From Nocardioides alcanivorans (GTDB lineage: Bacteria; Actinomycetota; Actinomycetes; Propionibacteriales; Nocardioidaceae): a stretch of DNA of 64,000 bases. A program made the translations under genes and the position numbers. Where the stretch lies: positions 61,014 through 125,013 of the forward strand of contig NZ_JAKGRW010000024.1 of assembly GCF_021555175.1 (NCBI RefSeq), in the 5' to 3' direction. The notes under the pieces were generated by a model that worked only from the letters and a program-made list of their open reading frames with translations, was not told the origin of the DNA and did no database searches. This document shows, in pieces, positions 10,047-17,674 of the stretch. Positions within the stretch are counted from its first letter, which is position 1, and each line of letters opens with the position of its first letter.

Positions 10047-10495
10047 CCGCGGTTGGAGCTGGTCTCGCTGTCGGGCAGGTCCTGCCCGCTCGGACCCGGC
10101 CGATGGCGGTCGAGCGTGGTCGGTTGCGGTTCTTCGCCACGGCGATCGGGGAGACCGCCCCACGTTGGTCTGACCTGAACGCCGCTCGTGCGGCAGGTCA
10201 TCCGGATCTGCCAGCACCGCCGACGTTCCTGTTCGGGCTTGAGTTGGAGAGTTTCGACTTCTTCGGCGAGCTGGAGGCGGCCGGTGTGGACATCGCCAAG
10301 ATCCTGCACGGCGGCCAGAGGTTCGATCACCTGTTGCCGGTCCATGCCGGTGACGAGATTTCCTTCGAGGGCGAGGTCACCGGTGTCGAGTCCAAGCGCG
10401 GCGGTGCGCTGACCTTCATCACCCGGCGTACCCGCGCGTTTCGTGGCGATGACGTCGTCGCCGTCCTGACCAACACTCTGGTGGTGACCGCATGA
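10043..10495 (+). CDS. MaoC-like dehydratase, N-terminal-type (FAS1-like hydratase) subunit
   Basis: A 150-residue hot-dog-fold protein of the MaoC_dehydrat_N type: RPMAVERGRLRFFATAIGET, FLFGLELESFDFFGELEAAG and GGQRFDHLLPVHAGDEISFE. The start is inferred as TTG at 10043 inside the thiolase stop (TTGA), because the family begins close to there; an upstream in-frame ATG at 10010 would overlap thiolase by 37 bases. This subunit lacks the catalytic D..H..H set and normally pairs with a MaoC subunit, which is the next gene. Together they probably hydrate an enoyl-CoA. Confidence 0.8.
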   Translation: MTAVGAGLAVGQVLPARTRPMAVERGRLRFFATAIGETAPRWSDLNAARAAGHPDLPAPPTFLFGLELESFDFFGELEAAGVDIAKILHGGQRFDHLLPVHAGDEISFEGEVTGVESKRGGALTFITRRTRAFRGDDVVAVLTNTLVVTA

Positions 10496-10905
10496 CCTCG
10501 ATCGGCACTGGCACCGATCCCCGGATTGTCACGTGGCAGCCGTTGCGTCCGGGCCGGATCAGCCGCACCACGCTGGCCCTGTTCGGTGGCGCCTCGGGGG
10601 ACCACAACCCGATTCACCTCGACCTCGACTTCGCCCGTGCGAACGGCCGCGATGACGTGTTCGCGCACGGCATGTTGTCGATGGCCTATCTCGGTCGGCT
10701 GCTGACCGATCATGTCGAACCGGGCGACATCGAGTCGTTCCAGGTCAGGTTTTCTGCGATCACCGAGGTCAACGCCGAGCCGGTCTGCACCGCCGAGGTG
10801 CGGGCGGTGGAGGACGGCATCGCCGAGCTCGAACTCAAGGTCGAGGTCGACGGGGTCGTCACCCTGATCGGTGATGCGCGGGTCCGCGTGCCCGCCGCCG
10901 GCTGA
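10492..10905 (+). CDS. MaoC-family enoyl-CoA hydratase (catalytic subunit)
   Basis: A 137-residue hot-dog protein with the hydratase-2 motif FGGASGDHNPIHLDLDFA; Asp37 and His42 are the expected catalytic pair. VFAHGMLSMAYLGRLLTDHV also matches the family. The ATG overlaps the stop of the preceding MaoC-N gene (ATGA). The pair resembles the heteromeric hydratases that accept bulky CoA esters, such as those of steroid side chains (family knowledge); the substrate here is unknown. Confidence 0.88.
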   Translation: MTSIGTGTDPRIVTWQPLRPGRISRTTLALFGGASGDHNPIHLDLDFARANGRDDVFAHGMLSMAYLGRLLTDHVEPGDIESFQVRFSAITEVNAEPVCTAEVRAVEDGIAELELKVEVDGVVTLIGDARVRVPAAG

Positions 10906-10972
10906 TTGCTGGTTCCACACCCATCCACGCGCGGCCCACCACCACAGACAGAGCACAGAGAGCGATCACCTG

Positions 10973-11772
10973 ATGAAGAAGTTGGACGGACGTACGGCAC
11001 TGGTCACCGGCTCGGGACGTGGCATCGGTCAGGCGGTGGCCTCAAGTTCGCCCAAGAGGGTGCCCGGGTGGTGGTCAACGACCTCGACGAGGCGCCTGCG
11101 CTGGAGACCGTGGAGCTGATCAAGGACCTCGGCGGTTCGGCCGTGGCCTGTGTCGGCAGCGTCACCGACGGCGACTTCGCGGACCGCTTCGTGCAGGCGG
11201 GCGTGGACTCGTTCGGTGGTGTCGACATCGTCGTGAACAACGCTGGCTACACCTGGGACTCGGTGATCCAGAAGATGAGCGACGAGCAGTGGGATGCGAT
11301 CCTCGACATCCACCTCAAGGCGCCATTTCGGATCCTGCGAGCCGCCCAGCCGTGGTTCAAGAAGCTCCCGGTCGACCACCACCGCAAGGTGGTCAACGTG
11401 TCTTCGATCGCAGGCCTCAACGGAAACGCTGGGCAGGTCAACTACTCTGCGGCCAAGGCGGGAATCGTCGGGATGACCAAGACCTTGGCCAAGGAGTTCG
11501 GGCGGTACAACGTGAACGTGAACGCAGTGGCCTTCGGCCTGATCAGCACCCGCCTGACCGAGGCGCCTGCCGGCGACGGCAGCATCGACATCGACGGGCG
11601 CTCCATCAAGGTCGGCGTGAACCCCGACCTACTGGCGGCCTTCGAGCGCGGTATTCCGCTCGGCCGGGCCGGACGTCCCGACGAGGCCGCCGGTGCGGTC
11701 TACTCGCTGTGCATCCCCGAAACCGACTACGTCAGCGGCCAAACCCTCGTGTGCGACGGCGGTGGCATGTGA
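10973..11772 (+). CDS. SDR-family 3-hydroxyacyl-CoA dehydrogenase-like oxidoreductase (frameshifted)
   Basis: A short-chain dehydrogenase of 266 residues after repair. The NAD(P)-binding TGSGRGIG (residues 12-19), DIVVNNAGYTWDS, the Ser in KVVNVSSIAGLNGNAGQ and YSAAKAG give the classical Ser-Tyr-Lys triad. The frame breaks near 11040: GTGGCCTCAAG lacks one C, and restoring GTGGCCCTCAAG gives GQAVALKFAQEGARVVV. Given its neighbours it should oxidise the 3-hydroxyacyl-CoA made by the MaoC pair. Its stop overlaps a possible GTG start of the TetR gene (ATGTGA). Confidence 0.86.
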
Positions 11773-12986
11773 CCGCGGCCCCGGGAGTGGACCCTGGAGG
11801 CGGTGTGGAACGTCAGATCGTGCGGCGTCCCAAGAACCGACGTGCCCAGATCAAGCAGGTGGCGTCCGCCCAGTTCTACAAGTCGGGCTACCACGACGTC
11901 ACGATGGAGTCGATCGCGAAAGAGGTGGGGATCACGGTTCCCGGTCTCTACCGACACTTCGACAGCAAGCAAGCCCTTCTCGACGAGGTCGTGCACGACG
12001 AAGGTGCTGACTACCGGCAGACGGCCGTGGGTTCGGACGCATTGCCGCTGGCCGAACTTGCCGGACGGATGATCGACCGTTCCGTTGATCGTCATGGTGT
12101 GGCTGCCCTGGCCTACACCCACCTGCGGGAGTGCTCGCCAGCGATGGCCGAACAGATCAGGGCGGCAGTCGTCGACAACAGTCGGAACCTGGGCGCGGCA
12201 CTACACCGCGAGCGTCCGGAGCTTTCGGCTGACGACATCCGACTTCTCGGGCGGTCGATGTTGACGGTCTGTGACAGCCCGGCTCGCTACCGGACCCGGG
12301 TCGGTGCGGCACGTCAGGCTCGGGTGGTTCGGGCAGCGGTCGATCGCATGTCCCGTCTGGAGCTGAGCCAGGCAAGGCGGGCGGGACAGGCCGAGCCCGC
12401 CGTCGCCGACCTGCCGCAGGTGTTCGGCGACGGGCGGCGCGAGCAGATCCTCTCCGCCATGGTGACCCTGACCAGAGCACGGGGGTTCCACGGGGTCACC
12501 ATGGAGTTGCTGGCCTCGACTCTCTCGATGGCTCCGTCCAGCCTCTACAACCATTTCGATTCGAAGGAGGGCGTGCTGAAGGCTGCCCTGAGTCGGATCG
12601 CGGGTCGGATGCGGCGGGACCTGGACGACGCCATCGAGAACTCGCCGGCCGATGCCGTCGAGGTGACGATGCGCAACTACGTGCGCTTGGCGCTCGCCCC
12701 AGACAGCCCGGTGCCACTCCTGATCTCCGAAGGCAAGGTGCTGCCTCGTGAGTCTCGACGGGAGCAGGTCGACCATGTCACGAAGTGGATCGAGATCCTG
12801 CCTGGTGACCCGAGTGAGTCTCAACTGCGGCTGCACGCTGCCCTCGGCATTGTCAACGTGATCGCCCAGGTGGAGTCGATGCGGACGAGACCACACATCA
12901 TTGATGACACCGTGACGATGGCACTTGCCGTGCTCGACGTACCGCGCTCCGACAACGCTCCAGGAATCGTTTCCGCGGAGGCCTGA
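11769..12986 (+). CDS. Tandem double-TetR transcriptional regulator
   Basis: One continuous frame holds two complete TetR-type units. The first helix-turn-helix is ASAQFYKSGYHDVTMESIAK through GITVPGLYRHFDSKQALLDE. The second is MVTLTRARGFHGVTMELLAS through MAPSSLYNHFDSKEGVLKAA. Each is followed by a helical ligand domain, giving about 400 residues versus about 200 for ordinary TetR. The start is either GTG 11769, overlapping the SDR stop, or GTG 11805, behind GGAGG at 11796-11800. It lies inside the catabolic operon it probably represses, sensing an acyl-CoA intermediate (inference). Confidence 0.8.
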   Translation: MTAAPGVDPGGGVERQIVRRPKNRRAQIKQVASAQFYKSGYHDVTMESIAKEVGITVPGLYRHFDSKQALLDEVVHDEGADYRQTAVGSDALPLAELAGRMIDRSVDRHGVAALAYTHLRECSPAMAEQIRAAVVDNSRNLGAALHRERPELSADDIRLLGRSMLTVCDSPARYRTRVGAARQARVVRAAVDRMSRLELSQARRAGQAEPAVADLPQVFGDGRREQILSAMVTLTRARGFHGVTMELLASTLSMAPSSLYNHFDSKEGVLKAALSRIAGRMRRDLDDAIENSPADAVEVTMRNYVRLALAPDSPVPLLISEGKVLPRESRREQVDHVTKWIEILPGDPSESQLRLHAALGIVNVIAQVESMRTRPHIIDDTVTMALAVLDVPRSDNAPGIVSAEA

Positions 12987-13073
12987 CCAGGCGGCATCCG
13001 CTGACGATGCCCCATCCCATCACCGACCCTTGAGACTTCGGCATTCCCGGAGACTCTGCGAGGAGGACCCATC

Positions 13074-14158
13074 ATGACCGGACCGCTGACCGGAATCAGT
13101 GTGATCGAGCTCGGGGGCATCGGCCCCACCCCATTCGCCGGCATGATGCTGGCAGACCTGGGCGCGACCGTGACGCGGGTCGACCGACCCGAACGTGCCG
13201 GACAGTTGGGCCACCCCGTGCTCACTCGGGGCAAGCGGAGCATCACCGCGGACCTGAAGAATCCCGATGACGTGGCAGCGATCCGTCAATTGGTGCAGGA
13301 CGCAGACGTGCTGATCGAGGGCTTCCGGCCGGGGGTCGCCGAGCGCCTCGGGCTGGGGCCGGAGGACCTTGCCGCGGTGAATCCCAGGTTGGTCTACGGC
13401 CGGATGACCGGCTGGGGCCAGGACGGACCTCTTGCTGCCGAGCCAGGCCACGACATCAACTACATCGCAGTCGCCGGTGTGTTGGGCACCATGGGGAGCC
13501 CGACCGCGAGCCGACGGTGCCGCTCAACTTGATCGGCGACTTCGGCGGAGGAGCGATGTTCCTCGCGCTCGGTGTCGTGTCTGCGGTGCTGGAGGCCCGG
13601 ACGAGTGGGCAGGGTCAGATCGTCGATGCGGCCATGGTCGACGGTGCCGGCATGCTGATGGCGATGCAGTATGGATTCCTGGCACAGGGGCGTTGGCAGG
13701 ACCGTCGCGGCGTGAACATCCTCGACGGTGCCGCCCCGTTCTACCGGACCTACCGGACCAGTGACGATGGGTTCATGGCGGTCGGCTGCGTCGAACCCCA
13801 GTTCTGGGAGGCCATGCTGGGCACGCTGGAGCTTACCGATGATCCCGTGCTCGCCGCACAGAACGATCAAGCCCAGTGGCCGGCGATGTCTGCTCGTCTG
13901 GCCGAGGTCTTTGCCGCGCGCGCGAGGGCGGAGTGGACCGAGACGTTCGCCGGGGTGCCTGCCTGTGTGACACCGGTGCTGTCGATGCGCGAAGCAGCGG
14001 ACCACCCACTCAGCACGGAGCGTGGCGCGCACCTGCCGCTTGCCGACGGTCACGTGCAACCGGCGCCGGCACCGCGGTTCTCACGCACCGCTCTGCAGGA
14101 CGACCGGACCCCGCCCGTGATCGGGAGCGACAACGATCTGGTCCGCCTTCCAAGCTGA
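13074..14158 (+). CDS. CaiB/BaiF CoA-transferase family, alpha-methylacyl-CoA racemase-like (frameshifted)
   Basis: About 361 residues after repair, preceded by GAGGAGGACCC. The start VIELGGIGPTPFAGMMLADLG and the motif GHDINYIAVAGVLGTMG are those of alpha-methylacyl-CoA racemases within the class III CoA-transferase fold; the Asp of GHD is the expected catalytic residue. The frame breaks at 13491-13494: ATGGGGAGC has four G, and with five it reads GTMGEPDREPTVPLNLIGDF. It would epimerise 2-methylacyl-CoAs so that (S)-specific acyl-CoA dehydrogenases can act. This fits a methyl-branched or steroid-like substrate for the cluster (inference). Confidence 0.84.
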
Positions 14159-14356
14159 ACCCGGCGACATACGCGACGGTCAGGGATTCCATCGCGCCAC
14201 CACTGCGACTGAAGGCCGTCCGTCACAGCCATACGCCAAGACAGGGGCTGTGAAGGAAGTCGATTCAGAAAAATCGGACACCTGGTCCGTCAGCAGCGGG
14301 AAACCCGATGGGACGCCGGGCTGGGCGGTCGGCGAGGACCCAGTCTTGACGCTACC

Positions 14357-14381
14357 TATAATCGGGAGATATCTTCTGGTT
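14357..14381 (+). promoter_or_regulatory. Near-leaderless promoter of the MNT-HEPN pair
   Basis: A perfect TATAAT at 14357-14362 lies about 20 bases before the ATG at 14382, leaving a leader of about a dozen bases at most. An 8-bp palindrome AGATATCT (14367-14374) covers the expected transcription start and could be an autorepressor site for the encoded helix-turn-helix antitoxin. No good ribosome site precedes the ATG. Confidence 0.45.
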
Positions 14382-14975
14382 ATGCGTAGTGATGGGCCCG
14401 CTCTGATGCCGGTGTTCCGGTCGCAGCACCAGGCGGAACTGCTGATGTGGCTCATGCTGCACCCTGAGCAGGAGTACGGCGTGAGCGACCTCGCCACGCG
14501 CTTGGATGTCCCGCTATCCACCCTTCATCGCGAGGTAGTGCGGCTCGATGAGGCGGGTTTGATCATGAGCCGCACGCTCGGCCGTAACCGCCTGCTGCGT
14601 GCGAACCCCAGCCACCCCGCTGCGGGCGCCCTCGCTCAGTTGCTGGAGGTCACGTTCGGACCGAGGGTCGTGATCGGCGAGGAGTTCGTCATTCCCGGCG
14701 CCGAGCAGGTAGTGATCTTCGGGTCGTGGGCCGCTCGGTACGCTGGCGAGGCGGGACCCCCGCCTCGTGACATCGATGTCCTTGTGGTCGGCAAGGTTGA
14801 CCGCGCCGACCTCTACGATGCAGCGGACCGGGCACATGTCCGTCTCGGCATCGAGGTCAACCCCGTCGTCCGAACCACCGAGCAATGGAGTGACCCGTCC
14901 GATGCACTCGTCGCTCAGATCACGGCATCGGCACACGCCGTTGTGTTCGACGCTCATGGGTTGGTGACCTCCTGA
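14382..14975 (+). CDS. wHTH-nucleotidyltransferase (MNT-type) antitoxin-like protein
   Basis: A 197-residue protein. An N-terminal winged helix (SDLATRLDVPLSTLHREVVR) is followed by a minimal nucleotidyltransferase domain with GSWAARYAGEAGPPPRDIDV, which carries the pol-beta signature GS(x)nDxD. MNT antitoxins of HEPN-MNT modules adenylylate their HEPN toxins; this one adds a DNA-binding domain that probably handles autoregulation. The start at ATG 14382 is taken from the promoter just upstream; the open frame extends further (14250) without recognisable content. The TGA overlaps the ATG of the HEPN gene (TGATG). Confidence 0.82.
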   Translation: MRSDGPALMPVFRSQHQAELLMWLMLHPEQEYGVSDLATRLDVPLSTLHREVVRLDEAGLIMSRTLGRNRLLRANPSHPAAGALAQLLEVTFGPRVVIGEEFVIPGAEQVVIFGSWAARYAGEAGPPPRDIDVLVVGKVDRADLYDAADRAHVRLGIEVNPVVRTTEQWSDPSDALVAQITASAHAVVFDAHGLVTS

Positions 14976-15430
14976 TGGCGCGCTGGAAGCTTGGCGAATC
15001 CGACATCGAAGCCCTCATTGCATCCGGTGAACTACAAAAGCTCACCGGCGACGCTGCGAACGGCGAGCGCTTGTTGAAGAAAGCCGCCGTCACGCTGGAG
15101 ACAGCACGCTCCGCGATCGATCGAGACCCGGATTCCGCGTTCGTCCTTGCCTACGACGCCGCACGGCAGGCGGTGACGGCGCTGCTTGCACACCAGGGTC
15201 TCCGGCCCACGACCAAAGGTGGACACTATGCGGTCGAGCGAGCCGTACGCGCGCAATTCGGCCAAGGCTTCCGGCAGTTCGGCGCGTTGCGCCGGCGACG
15301 TAACGAACTGGAATATCCCGAGCGACCCGGTGACGATGCCAGCGTGGCGGAGGCCGCAGAGGCCGTTGACCACGGTGGGGCCATCGTCACTGCGGCCGAA
15401 GGTTTGATCGAACAACTTGGTCTGTTCTGA
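14975..15430 (+). CDS. HEPN-domain protein, putative toxin partner of MNT
   Basis: A 151-residue all-helical protein. The segment SAFVLAYDAARQAVTALLAH followed by RRRRNELEYPERP matches the HEPN fold, where the RNxxxY/H motif near the C-terminus is the RNase or interaction site. Here Tyr replaces the usual His (RNELEY). Its start overlaps the MNT stop, a typical toxin-antitoxin arrangement. Expected role: RNA-cleaving toxin neutralised by the MNT protein (family knowledge). Some RNxxxY HEPN proteins lack RNase activity, so activity is uncertain. Confidence 0.75.
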   Translation: MARWKLGESDIEALIASGELQKLTGDAANGERLLKKAAVTLETARSAIDRDPDSAFVLAYDAARQAVTALLAHQGLRPTTKGGHYAVERAVRAQFGQGFRQFGALRRRRNELEYPERPGDDASVAEAAEAVDHGGAIVTAAEGLIEQLGLF

Positions 15431-15579
15431 TCAACCGCGCGCTCACCACCTATTAACCACTTATTCGGGCAAATGGGCGCGTACAGGGGCATATGCAGTC
15501 CAAGCCAGGGCGGACTCCGAGTGTATCGGCGCAGGTCAGAGCGTGTTTGGGCAAGATCGAGCAAAGTCGCCGGGGAGGC

Positions 15580-15623
15580 GTTCTAGAACAAGGGGTCGCA
15601 GGTTCAAATCCTGTCAGCCCGAC
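15580..15623 (+). other. tRNA 3'-end remnant / possible integration attachment site
   Basis: The stretch ends with a canonical T-arm, GCAGG-TTCAAAT-CCTGT (15598-15614), followed by CAGCCCGAC, which resembles a tRNA acceptor 3' strand. No matching 5' acceptor strand, D-arm or anticodon arm can be folded from the upstream 100 bases, so this is not a complete tRNA. Such 3' fragments are typically left where an integrative element recombined into a tRNA gene. No second copy was noticed in the window. The flanks are the MNT-HEPN pair on the left and a strong terminator on the right. Confidence 0.45.
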
Positions 15624-15640
15624 AGGTAAAGATGCAGGTC

Positions 15641-15677
15641 AGAGGCCGTTTCCGCTCGTAGCGGGGACGGCCTCTTC
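15641..15677 (+). terminator. Strong GC hairpin terminator
   Basis: AGAGGCCGT (15641-15649) pairs perfectly with ACGGCCTCT (15667-15675) around a 17-base loop that contains a further CCGCT/AGCGG stem, and is followed by TTCC. It sits 18 bases after the tRNA-like 3' end, as expected for a terminator of a tRNA transcript. The rest of 15431-15827 shows no gene. Confidence 0.6.
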
Positions 15678-15827
15678 CTGATTTCGACTCGTTGTGTGTG
15701 CACTGTGTGTGCACCCGCCTCGTCGGGAAGTTTCTCGGGGCGATCTGGTCAGAGATACGGGCGCCCAACTGTCGGGGTGCTTGCTGCGAGGGAACGCTGC
15801 ACGGTCGCGCTCGCATGTCTCCTCTGA

Positions 15828-15846
15828 TAAGTACGGTACATACTTA
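15828..15846 (+). promoter_or_regulatory. Palindromic operator, probably of the PadR regulator
   Basis: A perfect inverted repeat TAAGTA-N7-TACTTA (the spacer contains GTAC) ends six bases before the PadR ATG. Its position means a bound regulator would cover the start codon or transcription start, consistent with tight autorepression of the padR/membrane-protein operon. The assignment is inference from position and symmetry. Confidence 0.55.
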
Positions 15847-15851
15847 GATTC

Positions 15852-16283
15852 ATGGTGGACTTAGGCGGGCCAAATCGGGCTAATCATGCTGCGGTGTTTC
15901 CGGGGCCGTGGGTGCGGGCGCTGTTGCCGACAGCCGTGTTGGCGTGCGTGGATGCTGGTCCGCTGCATGGGTATGCCATCGCCCAAGCCTTGGGAGAGCT
16001 GGGGTTCGGTGTGCCGAAGGGAGGGTCGCTCTATCCGGCATTGGCACGGTTGGAGGAGGACGGTGCGCTCGAAGCAGCGTGGGTGCCGGGGCCGTCAGGG
16101 CCGGCGCGTCGTGAGTACACGCTGACCGCTCAAGGCTACGAGAGGCTCGAAGGAGAGCGGGCTTTGCTTGCGATGTTTACTGCTCGCCTGGACGCCTCTG
16201 TCAATCGACACGACGGCGTAACCCAGACCGCCGTTGTCGTGACAGGGAGCGCGTTGCGGAAGGGAGCGAGCGATGTCCGATGA
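15852..16283 (+). CDS. PadR-family transcriptional regulator
   Basis: A 143-residue winged-helix protein with the PadR pattern LLPTAVLACVDAGPLHGYAI AQALGELG, then GSLYPALARLEEDGALEAAW and GPARREYTLTAQGYERLE. It is preceded immediately by a perfect 19-base inverted repeat and has essentially no leader, so translation may start at or near the mRNA 5' end. It overlaps the following membrane-protein gene by 11 bases, the usual PadR plus HAAS-type membrane-protein pairing. The ligand is unknown. Confidence 0.87.
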   Translation: MVDLGGPNRANHAAVFPGPWVRALLPTAVLACVDAGPLHGYAIAQALGELGFGVPKGGSLYPALARLEEDGALEAAWVPGPSGPARREYTLTAQGYERLEGERALLAMFTARLDASVNRHDGVTQTAVVVTGSALRKGASDVR

Positions 16284-17400
16284 GAGTGCCGATGCTTTAC
16301 GGAAGGATCGCCCGGCGGGACCGGAGCTGGCCCGGATACACGAGGTGTTCTTCCAAGCGCGCGGGCGCGAGTCCGACATCGATTGGGCGGATGCGGTGTT
16401 CATCCGGCTGGTGATGGACGATGTGCGCATCGATGTCGCCGAGCAAGTGCTCATCGATGCGGCCGAGACGGTCCGTGACTCGCAGGTCGATCCCGGGGAA
16501 GCCTATGGCCCGCCGCAGGAGTGGGCGCGGGAGCGGGTCGCCGAGTTGTACGAGGCGGGGCTGGACGTCTTCGACGATGCGTTGATACTTGATGTGCGTG
16601 AGAGCGTTGTGTCGGCACTCGAGGTGGCAGCCGGTCTGAGCCTGTTGTTGTTCGGAAGTCAGCTGCTTTCGTTCCTGCCGTTCGCCGACCCTGCCACAGA
16701 GCTCACCGTGGGGATGGCCCTTATGCCAGTGCTGGTGGGCGCGATGATCATGACCCTGATCGCGGTCTACAAGCGTGCAGGTGCGCGGTGGGCATTCGGC
16801 ATCACCGTGGGTATCTCCGGGTTGACTGTCATCGTCGGAAGCGTGGCGATCGCGGGACTGATCGTGTCGCTCGGACAGGTCGGCCCACGGGTCAGCGGCT
16901 TCTGGTCGCTGGCCCTCGTACCGGTGTACGGAGTGGCCGCGTGGACAGTGGCGCAGCTGTGGCGTCCACGCCACGTTGATCCGCCCGCGTTGACCGTCGA
17001 GTCGATCCTGCGCAGCGCAACCGTGGACGATGAGTCCTGGCTTGAGGGTGCACGAGTTGCACTCCGTCGACGCGGAGACCTGACCGAGGTCCGAATCGAG
17101 GCGGTGCTGAAGGAGGCCGCCGCGCACACCCGCGACACCGGGCTCGATCTGGCGCGCGAGTTCGGATCACCGGAAGGCTACGCACAAGCACTACCGAGAG
17201 ATCCGCGCACCGTTCCTCGCCGCTTGACGCTCCTGTGCTGCGCACTGTCCGCGACATGGGCGGGCCTCGGTCTCGGCCATGCGATCAGCACCGGCGACTT
17301 GTTCGCGTGGACCGTCTTGGTGCACGCGGTCCTGACGATCCTCTCCGCCGGCACAGCGATCCATTACGCCAGCCGCTGGCGCAGAGCTACACGTCCGTAG
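16273..17400 (+). CDS. HAAS-like domain multi-pass membrane protein
   Basis: A 375-residue protein with a soluble N-terminal domain ending in ARERVAELYEAGLDVFDDAL. About four membrane helices follow (roughly residues 115-135, 145-165, 175-200 and 208-228). A second short soluble helical domain (ARVALRRRGDLTEVRIEAVL to EFGSPEGYAQALP) resembles HAAS/DUF1700-like repeats, and two C-terminal helices finish the protein. HAAS-type proteins paired with PadR regulators are thought to act in membrane-associated signalling, but no activity is established. It is translationally coupled to padR. Confidence 0.7.
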   Translation: MSDESADALRKDRPAGPELARIHEVFFQARGRESDIDWADAVFIRLVMDDVRIDVAEQVLIDAAETVRDSQVDPGEAYGPPQEWARERVAELYEAGLDVFDDALILDVRESVVSALEVAAGLSLLLFGSQLLSFLPFADPATELTVGMALMPVLVGAMIMTLIAVYKRAGARWAFGITVGISGLTVIVGSVAIAGLIVSLGQVGPRVSGFWSLALVPVYGVAAWTVAQLWRPRHVDPPALTVESILRSATVDDESWLEGARVALRRRGDLTEVRIEAVLKEAAAHTRDTGLDLAREFGSPEGYAQALPRDPRTVPRRLTLLCCALSATWAGLGLGHAISTGDLFAWTVLVHAVLTILSAGTAIHYASRWRRATRP

Positions 17401-17674
17401 CGGACCAGGCGCAGCATCTGCTCCGATCCGCGCACACACCGAAGCGAATGACATCCGGCCCCGAACCGCTGCCCTCGCCCCACCGAACGATCACTACGCT
17501 CCCAGCCGGCCATGCTGGTGGAGGCCGAGTGCGACGATCTCGGTTTGTGGTTCAACCCGGCGGCCCCCAGATGAGGGGCCAAGGTAGGCCTACGTTGCGA
17601 CTCGTATCGGTGCGACCAGTCGTACTAGGTGAGTCGTGGCTGCTGCACGTGGCGGACGTTTGGCTGATGGGCTG

